From Hyphomicrobiales bacterium (GTDB lineage: Bacteria > Pseudomonadota > Alphaproteobacteria > Rhizobiales > JAJFHB01): a DNA stretch of 5,311 nt. The notes under the pieces were generated by a model, which saw only the letters and a list, made by a program, of their open reading frames with translations, ran no database searches and was not told where the DNA came from. Of this stretch, positions 1 to 5,311 are shown piece after piece (the first letter of the stretch is position 1; each line of letters opens with the position of its first letter). The DNA lies in contig JAJFHB010000511.1 of assembly GCA_021775795.1 (NCBI GenBank), forward strand, positions 1-5,311, read 5' to 3'. The position numbers and the translations under genes were made by a program.

Positions 1-1113
1 TTCACGGTTAGCGAAACAGCGGGCGGTCTTGACTGCGCGGTTCCGCCCTGGCGTCCCGACGTTAAGGGCGAGGCAGACCTTGTGGAAGAAGTGTGCCGTA
101 TCTTTGGCCTCGATGAGGTGCCTTCTGTACCGATGACACGATCACACGCGGTAGCGCACCCGGTATTGACCCTGTTGCAGCGACGGACGTCCTCTGCGCG
201 GCGCACGCTTGCCGCGCGCGGTCTTAATGAGGCGGTGACCTGGTCATTCCTCTCCGGGGATGAAGCTGAAGCCTTCGGCGGTGGACAACCGGAACTGAAA
301 CTCGCCAATCCAATCTCATCAGAGCTCTCTGATATGCGCCCCTCGCTTTTGCCAAATCTGGTGGCGGCAGTGTCGCGGAACATGGCGCGCGGCTTCATGG
401 ATGTTTCGCTTTTTGAAATGGGCCAGGCTTATGCTGGTGACCGGCCTGAAGATGAAACATTGCGCGCAGCCGGTGTTCGGCGCGGGCAAACCGCCCACCG
501 CCATTGGAGCAATGAGGCACGGGCTGTTGATGCCTTCGATGCCAAGGCGGATGCGCTCGCTGCTCTCGAGGCTGCAGGGGCGCCGATTGCCAGCCTGCAG
601 ATTGTTGCCGAGGCTCCTGCCTGGTATCATCCCGGTCGTTCCGGCTCCATTCAGCTTGGGCCGCAGAACAAACTTGCCCATTTTGGCGAGATTCACCCGC
701 GGCTTCTTGAAACCTTCGATGTCAAAGGGCCACTTGTGTTCTTCGAAGTCATGCTGAGCAGCATCCCTGAGCCCAAACGCAAAGAGAGTGCATCGAGGCC
801 TGCCTTTAATGCATCAGACCTTCAGCCTGTTGCACGGGACTTTGCCTTTGTTGTCGATAATAGCGTCGAAAGCGAAAAGCTCATCCGCGCCGCCCGCGGT
901 GCTGACAAGGGGCTGATCGTGGATGTGGCGCTATTTGATCTGTTCGACGGCGACAAGGCAGCCCAAGCCCTTGGTGAGGGAAAGAAATCGCTTGCCATTT
1001 CAGTGACCCTGCAACCACGCGACCGCACCATGACCGATGAAGAAATTGACGGGGTTGCGGCAAAAGTAGTGGCCCAGGTTGAAAAAGCGACCGGTGGAAT
1101 TCTGCGCGGATAA
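1..1113 (+). CDS. pheT: Phenylalanine--tRNA ligase beta subunit, C-terminal part (5' end outside window)
   Basis: The beta subunit of the alpha2-beta2 phenylalanyl-tRNA synthetase, a cytoplasmic enzyme that charges tRNA-Phe. The reading frame is open from base 1, so the gene starts upstream; 370 residues are visible of a protein usually near 800. The GTG at 82 is internal and is not the start. Visible residues 1-42 are the end of the B5 domain, with the typical VPPWRPDV and ADLVEEVCRIFGLDEVP pattern. The inactive synthetase-like core follows (about residues 60-250: GLNEAVTWSF, NPISSELSDMRPSLLPNL, FEMG, WYHPGRSG, FGEIHP). The C-terminal FDX-ACB anticodon-binding domain covers about residues 268-370 (LQPVARDFAFVVD, VALFDLFDG, GKKSLAISVTLQPRDRTMTDEEI) and ends in the family-typical LRG. 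Nothing suggests damage. pheS would be expected just upstream, outside the window. The GMC gene follows after 17 bases. The identification is firm. Confidence 0.97.
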   Translation, partial: FTVSETAGGLDCAVPPWRPDVKGEADLVEEVCRIFGLDEVPSVPMTRSHAVAHPVLTLLQRRTSSARRTLAARGLNEAVTWSFLSGDEAEAFGGGQPELKLANPISSELSDMRPSLLPNLVAAVSRNMARGFMDVSLFEMGQAYAGDRPEDETLRAAGVRRGQTAHRHWSNEARAVDAFDAKADALAALEAAGAPIASLQIVAEAPAWYHPGRSGSIQLGPQNKLAHFGEIHPRLLETFDVKGPLVFFEVMLSSIPEPKRKESASRPAFNASDLQPVARDFAFVVDNSVESEKLIRAARGADKGLIVDVALFDLFDGDKAAQALGEGKKSLAISVTLQPRDRTMTDEEIDGVAAKVVAQVEKATGGILRG

Positions 1114-1130
1114 ACTGCACAATACAGCGC

Positions 1131-2747
1131 ATGGGAGAACAGTCCTTCGACTTCATCATTGTCGGTGCGGGCTCGGCGGGCTGTGTTCTCGCAAACCGCT
1201 TGAGCGCGGACCCGAGTGTCGGCGTCTGCCTGATTGAAGGGGGCGGCCGCAATCAAGGCTGGCGCGTGAAAGTTCCGGCATCGGTGCTGACACTTTTCGG
1301 CAGCAAGGCCTATGATTACTGCTTCAAGGGTGTGCCGCAAAAACATCTGAACAACCGTCGCGTCGGGGTCAACCGGGGCAAGGGGATGGGCGGCTCAAGC
1401 AGCATCAACTCCATGGTCTACATCCGCGGCAGCAAACGGGATTATGACCGCTGGGAAGACCTCGGATGTCCGGGCTGGTCCTATGATGACGTGCTGCCTG
1501 TGTTTAGAGAACTCGAAGACGATCGGCTCGGGCGAGGCGCACCTTTTCACGGAAGAGGAGGCGAACTCAGCGTTGATAAGCCAAGAGACCCTTCCCGCCT
1601 TTCCCGCATGTTTGCCAATGCCGGTGAGCATATGGATCTTGATACCAGTGACGACTTCAATGGAGCCGGCCAGGAAGGCCTGGGCATTTATGATGTCACA
1701 CAGAAGAATGGAGAGCGCTGGAACACGCATCGTGCCTTCATCGAACCGGTTCAAGATCGCGCGAACCTGACCATTATGACGAATACAGAAGTGCTGTCCC
1801 TGGGCTTTGATGGTGACCGCGTCTGTCAGGTAAATGCGGAGCGATCAGGAACCCCGTTACGACTGAAGTGTCGTCGCGAAGTGGTGCTGAGCGCCGGTAC
1901 CATTGCTTCTCCCCGTATTTTGCTGGCCTCAGGTGTTGGTGACGAAGCCGACCTCAGGCAGCTTGGCATAGAGGTCAACAGCCATCTGCCTGGTGTTGGC
2001 CGCAACCTGCAGGATCATGTCGACTGCATGGTGACGGTGAGAAGTGCCAGCTCTGTCACGCAAGGCATTTCCTGGAAAACCCTCCCGAAAGTCCTTGCAG
2101 CACCCTTCAGATACATGGCGCAGCGGCGCGGCTTGCTGACCACGAACTTTTCGGAAGCCGGTGGTTTCGCCCGTACGATTTACGCCAACGAAGAGCCGGA
2201 TGTTCAGTTTCACTTTTTCCCCGGCTATCGCAGTCATCGCGGCCGGACGTTTGAGTTCGGGCACGGTTATTCGTTGCACACCTGCGTCTTGCGGCCGCGA
2301 AGCGCAGGCACTGTCAGTCTTGCCAATGACGGCACACGACGGAATGTGCTGATTGATCACAATTTTCTGTCTGACGATCAGGACGCAAAAATACTGATTG
2401 AGGGTTTCAAAGAGGCGCGCCGCCTCCTGGCTTCACCGGTCTTCGACAAGGTCCGTGGCAAAGAGATGCTGCCGGGAGATCATGTGCAGACGGACGAGCA
2501 GATCATGGCCTATCTGCGCGACCACGCATCGACCGTCTATCACCCTGTCGGCACCTGCAAAATGGGATTGGATGAAGCATCTGTGGTTCATCCCGAGACG
2601 TTGCGGGTGAGAGGGGTGCAAAACCTGCGCGTTGCGGATGCCTCCATCATGCCGGCGTTGATCAGCGGCAATACCAACGCAGCATCCATGATGATCGGCG
2701 CACGGGCTGCTGGAATGATCCAGGATGAAGCCTCAGGAGCGGTCTGA
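1131..2747 (+). CDS. GMC-family FAD-dependent alcohol dehydrogenase (choline dehydrogenase-like)
   Basis: A complete 538-residue flavoenzyme of the glucose-methanol-choline oxidoreductase family, of usual length (about 530-560). Such enzymes oxidise primary alcohols to aldehydes and pass electrons to a quinone, another acceptor or oxygen. Residues 6-36 form the FAD-binding Rossmann unit (VGAGSAG at 11-17, acidic E36 at the end of the second strand). GMC signature 1 lies at about 83-106 (GKGMGGSSSINSMVYIRG) and signature 2 at 256-270 (GTIASPRILLASGVG). The likely catalytic pair is H471 (in YHPVGTCKMG) and N516 (in GNTNAASMMIG), the His/Asn arrangement of choline oxidase and BetA. No signal peptide is visible, so it is probably cytoplasmic or peripheral. 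The ATG at 1131 is the only start that places the FAD motif correctly, although no clear Shine-Dalgarno precedes it. The short gap after pheT suggests co-transcription. The substrate is unknown: choline is possible, but long-chain or polyethylene-glycol alcohols are equally possible, so betA is not assigned. Confidence 0.93.
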   Translation: MGEQSFDFIIVGAGSAGCVLANRLSADPSVGVCLIEGGGRNQGWRVKVPASVLTLFGSKAYDYCFKGVPQKHLNNRRVGVNRGKGMGGSSSINSMVYIRGSKRDYDRWEDLGCPGWSYDDVLPVFRELEDDRLGRGAPFHGRGGELSVDKPRDPSRLSRMFANAGEHMDLDTSDDFNGAGQEGLGIYDVTQKNGERWNTHRAFIEPVQDRANLTIMTNTEVLSLGFDGDRVCQVNAERSGTPLRLKCRREVVLSAGTIASPRILLASGVGDEADLRQLGIEVNSHLPGVGRNLQDHVDCMVTVRSASSVTQGISWKTLPKVLAAPFRYMAQRRGLLTTNFSEAGGFARTIYANEEPDVQFHFFPGYRSHRGRTFEFGHGYSLHTCVLRPRSAGTVSLANDGTRRNVLIDHNFLSDDQDAKILIEGFKEARRLLASPVFDKVRGKEMLPGDHVQTDEQIMAYLRDHASTVYHPVGTCKMGLDEASVVHPETLRVRGVQNLRVADASIMPALISGNTNAASMMIGARAAGMIQDEASGAV

Positions 2748-2759
2748 AAGCCAGAACCT

Positions 2760-3119
2760 ATGACACGGAAAAAGCAAGCAGCAGTGGCTGTGATGATTTG
2801 CGCAGGTCTCTTAGGGGGCGGCTTGTTTGGGCCTTGGGGTGGATCACGTATTCATGTCGCATCACTCAGCATGCTCGCTGAATATGGCGGTGTTTGGAAT
2901 GCAAGTGAGACCCTCACCGGCCGCTTGCAATCTGCCTGCGACGCCCGGCGATCATGTTCAGAACATGTCTGGGTTCGCGATCTCCTTCGGTCTGAAAGAG
3001 TGCGCGTTCGATATCTCTGCCAATCAAACGCTGCAGAGGAGACGGCGCATGAGGTCTTCTTCGAAGTAGAGCAGGAGTTGGCGAAGGTTGCTCTGCGTTG
3101 CAGTTGGATCAACCTTTAG
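2760..3119 (+). CDS. Small probable exported or membrane-anchored protein with conserved-looking cysteines, function unknown
   Basis: A 119-residue protein I do not recognise with certainty. It begins with a positive tip (TRKK) and a hydrophobic stretch at about residues 6-24, like a signal peptide or signal anchor. No convincing signal peptidase site is seen, and C14 is not in a proper lipobox. The rest is polar, with cysteines at 60, 66, 87 and 114. The order N47-x-S-E-T, L56, then CDARRSC (60-66), then VRVRYLC (81-87) loosely recalls the SUEL/Gal-lectin type pattern in which a C-x5-C pair is followed by a V-x-Y-x-C strand. That is a pattern reading, not a proven domain match. The gene starts 12 bases after the GMC stop with only a weak purine stretch (GAAAG at 2746-2750) as ribosome site, so it may be translated by coupling to the upstream gene. 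It ends 6 bases from the convergent flavoenzyme gene. Its position, distinct frame and signal-like N-terminus support a real gene; an antisense frame also exists but lacks these traits. Confidence 0.68.
   Translation: MTRKKQAAVAVMICAGLLGGGLFGPWGGSRIHVASLSMLAEYGGVWNASETLTGRLQSACDARRSCSEHVWVRDLLRSERVRVRYLCQSNAAEETAHEVFFEVEQELAKVALRCSWINL
3084..3116. terminator. Compound hairpin at the convergent gene ends, possible bidirectional terminator
   Basis: The 7-base arms AAGGTTG (3084-3090) and CAACCTT (3110-3116) are perfect reverse complements. Inside them CTGC (3093-3096) and GCAG (3100-3103) form a second short stem around a GTT loop. On the plus strand the hairpin covers the last codons of the 119-residue gene. 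On the minus strand it lies about 10 bases after the flavoenzyme stop. There is no real T tract on either side (only CTTT on the plus strand), so it is at best a weak intrinsic terminator or an mRNA 3' end stabiliser. It could be chance. Confidence 0.35.
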
Positions 3120-3125
3120 ACAGCC

Positions 3126-4358
3126 TCATGATGCGTTAGCGTCCGGCAGATTGTAGCCCTTGACGTAGGTTTGCCGGATGAGCTCCAGACAGCGGTCGCG
3201 GGACATCCCCTTGCCAAAGCGTGAAGGATACACGGCAGGCAGCTCTGTCTCCGGCGCGCCTTCGACCATCCATTTCGCCAGGTATTCTCCCGAGCCGCCG
3301 CCTGTGCCGATGCCGATGGCAAAACCTGCAGCCAGCCAAAGTCCCGGATGGCTGTTCACCGGCCCGAGCAGCGGCAAGCCGTCCGGCGTGTAACAGATCG
3401 GGCCATTGTTCACCGCCTTGATACCTGAACTGCCGAAAGAGGGCAGGCGCTCCATGACCCGAAGCAGATGTTCCTCAAGACGGCTTAAGTCCGATGGCAG
3501 AAGTTCTTCTGTGAAATCCGGCGGTATGCCATCGATCGCCCAGAATTCAGGGCGCGATTCATAAACGCCGCATAGATATCCTTGGCCCTCCTGGCGCGTG
3601 TTTGACGGAGCGTAAGGGTCACGAACGGTGGGAACTTCAAAGCCAAGCGCCGCCAGTTCCGGCACGGCTTCCGTTACAACCTCCTGATGCTGCAAAGGAT
3701 AAAGAGGCAGGTTCAGACCCAACCCCTGAACCATCTCCCGCGCCCAGAAGCTTGTGGCAAGGACAACGTGATCGGCCTGCAGGGTGCGTTCGCCTGCAGT
3801 CAGGGTCCAGCCGCTCGCCGAGGGAGAAAGCTGCGTGACCGGACACCAGCGTTCGATCTTTGCACCCCGGGCGGCTGCCGCCTTCGCAAGCGCTGTGGTA
3901 GCACCTGTAGGGTCCACATGGCCATCTGTCGGCGTATGGGCAGCGCCCAGCAAGCCGTCTGTCACCAGCAGGGGATGAATGTCTGCAATCTCCCCTGGTG
4001 TCACGACCTTGTAAGGAACGCCGAGCTTTTCATAAACAGGCTCCAGTCGGTGATAGGAGGCAAGCTCCGCCTTGTTGGTGGCAAGCCGAAGGCTGCCTGC
4101 CGCGTGAAAACTGACCGGTTGCCCGCTTTCCGCTTCTGCATCCAGGTAGGTGCTGACAGAATTTACAAAGAGCTTTGTGATCTCCGGGTAATGGCCAAAA
4201 AAGGTGGTGTTCCCGGCGGCGTGCCAGGTGGAGCCGGATGTCAGTTCGCGCCGCTCAAGCAACGCGATGTCGTGCCAGCCAAGCCGGGAGAGCCAGTACG
4301 CAATGCTTGTCCCGACAATCCCGCCGCCGACCACGATGGCCCGATAATGTTCTGTCAT
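3126..4358 (-). CDS. FAD-dependent DAO-family oxidoreductase, dimethylglycine/sarcosine dehydrogenase-like flavin subunit
   Basis: A 410-residue flavoprotein of the D-amino acid oxidase (DAO) fold, most like the N-terminal flavin half of dimethylglycine and sarcosine dehydrogenases, which oxidise N-methyl groups of amino acids. From the chosen start, the FAD-binding motif VVGGGIVG is at 9-16 with the acidic E35 following. GSTWHAAG is at 42-49; in dimethylglycine dehydrogenases the histidine of this motif (here H46) carries the covalently linked FAD. The C-terminal flavin-contacting region has GPICYTPDGLPLLGP (319-333) and GIGTGGGSGE (349-358). The C-terminal folate-binding GcvT-like domains of the roughly 850-residue enzymes are absent, so this is a stand-alone flavin unit, similar in size to the sarcosine oxidase beta subunit. 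The start at 4358 is preferred over the in-frame ATG at 4376: it has AAGGA 7 bases upstream and overlaps the upstream stop as ATGA, indicating translational coupling with the MttB-like gene. Fold and cofactor are certain; the exact substrate is not. Confidence 0.92.
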   Translation of the reverse strand: MTEHYRAIVVGGGIVGTSIAYWLSRLGWHDIALLERRELTSGSTWHAAGNTTFFGHYPEITKLFVNSVSTYLDAEAESGQPVSFHAAGSLRLATNKAELASYHRLEPVYEKLGVPYKVVTPGEIADIHPLLVTDGLLGAAHTPTDGHVDPTGATTALAKAAAARGAKIERWCPVTQLSPSASGWTLTAGERTLQADHVVLATSFWAREMVQGLGLNLPLYPLQHQEVVTEAVPELAALGFEVPTVRDPYAPSNTRQEGQGYLCGVYESRPEFWAIDGIPPDFTEELLPSDLSRLEEHLLRVMERLPSFGSSGIKAVNNGPICYTPDGLPLLGPVNSHPGLWLAAGFAIGIGTGGGSGEYLAKWMVEGAPETELPAVYPSRFGKGMSRDRCLELIRQTYVKGYNLPDANAS

Positions 4359-5311
4359 GGCGCGGTCCTTTGCCATTTCGGTGCCAGATGAATGCGGAAC
4401 TCGTCACGAATTGCAGCGTCAATGGCAGCGTCGATGTAAGTTGGCCTGTGGCTCCCAAGCACGCTGCGTGCGGCCACGGCGGCGCGCTGCCAGACGTCGG
4501 TGGAGCCCGCATCAGCCCAATCGTCAGGGCTGCTGCGATCAGCGTGTTTGGGGTAAGTAAATTCGGTTTCCATTAACTCCATGGTTTGCCTGGTGCCGAG
4601 AAAGTGGCCGGGCCCGGAAGTGACGGCGCTGACAACATCGACCGACAAGGTTTCATCTGTCACTTCGATGCCGCGTGCGATGCGCCGGATCGACGACAGC
4701 ATTTCGTCATCGATGATCATGGCTTCGAATGAGCAGCCCAGAAGGCTTGCGAGCATGCCGGCGGACTCATAGACCATGCCGGCGCCCGAAAGAGCGGCAA
4801 GCGCCATGGTCAGACCCTTTTCAAACCCGGCCTGATTGTCCGGCAGTTTCGAATCTGTCATGCCTGCGCCCATGCCACCGGGCACGCCGTAAAAGGCGGA
4901 CATCTGGCCGGACGCCGCCCCGAGTAACGCCTGTTCGCCACCGCCACCACTGAAGGCGCCGGTGCGCAGGTCGGAAACAAAAGCCCAGTTGCCGAGCACT
5001 ACCGGGTAGCCTGGCTTGAGCATATTGATCACCATCAGGGAGGCCAGCCCCTCGGCGCAAACCTGTGCCAAGGTGCCCGCAAGGGCGGCTGGTGCAGTGG
5101 CTCCTGCCTGTGGTCCCGTCTGGCAATGAACAGGCATGCCGATATCGACTGCTGCACAGGCGACATCAAGACTGTCCTGCGCGAAGGTCATGGGCGAAAC
5201 CACGGTTGTTGCATGAACGGTGCAGAACGGCCGGCGGGCAAACTGCCCCTCGCCGCCTGCCAGATGGTCAAGCAGCGGCAACAGACGGGCCACATGGTCT
5301 CCCTGCACGAT
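4355..5311 (-). CDS. MttB-family (trimethylamine:corrinoid) methyltransferase, C-terminal part (5' end outside window)
   Basis: A member of the MttB/COG5598 superfamily, whose characterised members move a methyl group from trimethylamine, glycine betaine or related quaternary amines to a cobalamin-bound corrinoid protein. The frame is open to the right edge (codon at 5311-5309), so the gene starts outside; 318 residues are visible of a protein usually near 480-520. Recognisable family blocks are GPQAGATAPAALAG (about visible residues 66-79), GGGGEQALLG (122-131), YGVPGGMGAGMTDSKLPDNQ (141-160), QAGFEKGL (160-167), YESAGMLASLLG (181-192) and the C-terminal THR-rich end replaced here by SHRPTYIDAAIDAAIRDEF. 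No in-frame TAG occurs, and the region where methanogen MttB carries pyrrolysine should fall inside the visible part, so this is probably a non-pyrrolysine homologue. The substrate is therefore unlikely to be trimethylamine and more likely a betaine-type compound. The stop overlaps the start of the flavoenzyme gene by ATGA. No corrinoid protein gene is visible; it may lie upstream. Confidence 0.93.
   Translation of the reverse strand: MVQGDHVARLLPLLDHLAGGEGQFARRPFCTVHATTVVSPMTFAQDSLDVACAAVDIGMPVHCQTGPQAGATAPAALAGTLAQVCAEGLASLMVINMLKPGYPVVLGNWAFVSDLRTGAFSGGGGEQALLGAASGQMSAFYGVPGGMGAGMTDSKLPDNQAGFEKGLTMALAALSGAGMVYESAGMLASLLGCSFEAMIIDDEMLSSIRRIARGIEVTDETLSVDVVSAVTSGPGHFLGTRQTMELMETEFTYPKHADRSSPDDWADAGSTDVWQRAAVAARSVLGSHRPTYIDAAIDAAIRDEFRIHLAPKWQRTAP
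4366..4370 (-). promoter_or_regulatory. Ribosome binding site deciding the start of the DAO-family oxidoreductase
   Basis: The minus strand reads AAAGGA followed by seven bases (CCGCGCC) and then ATG at 4358. The site lies inside the last codons of the MttB-like gene. It argues for the start at 4358 over the in-frame ATG at 4376, which lies upstream of this site and has no comparable purine stretch before it. Confidence 0.75.

Noticed and set aside
82..84. GTG as the start of the first gene
   Set aside because: The codons from base 1 to 81 continue the conserved B5 domain of PheT in the same frame, so the GTG is an internal valine.
822..1346. Minus-strand open frame of 174 codons
   Set aside because: It is antisense to the pheT anticodon-binding domain and the GMC FAD-binding region, both clearly coding on the plus strand.
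1929..2360. Minus-strand open frame of 143 codons
   Set aside because: Antisense to the middle of the GMC gene, with no ribosome site or recognisable motif.
4374..4376. In-frame ATG as start of the DAO-family oxidoreductase
   Set aside because: It lacks a purine-rich site upstream, whereas the ATG at 4358 has AAGGA at proper distance and forms an ATGA overlap with the preceding stop.
3687..4391. Plus-strand open frame of 234 codons
   Set aside because: It lies entirely antisense to the DAO-family oxidoreductase, whose motifs are intact; the translation has no recognisable family character and is rich in Arg, Cys and Gly, as expected of a shadow frame.

Overview
The window looks like a piece of an alphaproteobacterial chromosome. 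The codon use is moderately GC-rich, coding density is close to complete, and the proteins have the character of marine or soil Alphaproteobacteria that use methylated amines. The lineage is an inference from protein style; no rRNA or other taxonomic marker is present. There are five protein genes, no RNA gene, no mobile element and no CRISPR array. No non-coding stretch is longer than about 20 bases.

Plus strand, left half: the window opens inside pheT (phenylalanyl-tRNA synthetase beta subunit), of which the C-terminal 370 residues are visible. Seventeen bases after its stop begins a complete GMC-family flavin alcohol dehydrogenase of 538 residues (choline dehydrogenase-like). Twelve bases further on is a small, probably exported, cysteine-containing protein of 119 residues with no firm assignment. 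The tight spacing suggests that all three can be read on one transcript with pheT.

Minus strand, right half: two genes point leftwards and meet the first group tail to tail, with only 6 bases between the stop codons. The upstream gene, cut by the right edge of the window, encodes a member of the MttB (trimethylamine:corrinoid methyltransferase) superfamily without in-frame amber codons in the visible part. It overlaps by ATGA a gene for a 410-residue FAD-dependent DAO-family oxidoreductase. That enzyme resembles the flavin half of dimethylglycine/sarcosine dehydrogenases and keeps their flavin-linking histidine motif.

Taken together, the right half is probably part of a pathway that removes methyl groups from a quaternary or tertiary amine. 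The methyltransferase would take one methyl group to a corrinoid carrier and the flavoenzyme would oxidise the resulting N-methyl amine. The GMC enzyme could oxidise an alcohol such as a choline-type substrate, but its substrate cannot be read from the sequence and it may be unrelated to the opposing operon. The most interesting points are the translationally coupled MttB-like/DMGDH-like pair, the stand-alone flavin domain, and the unassigned small cysteine protein.
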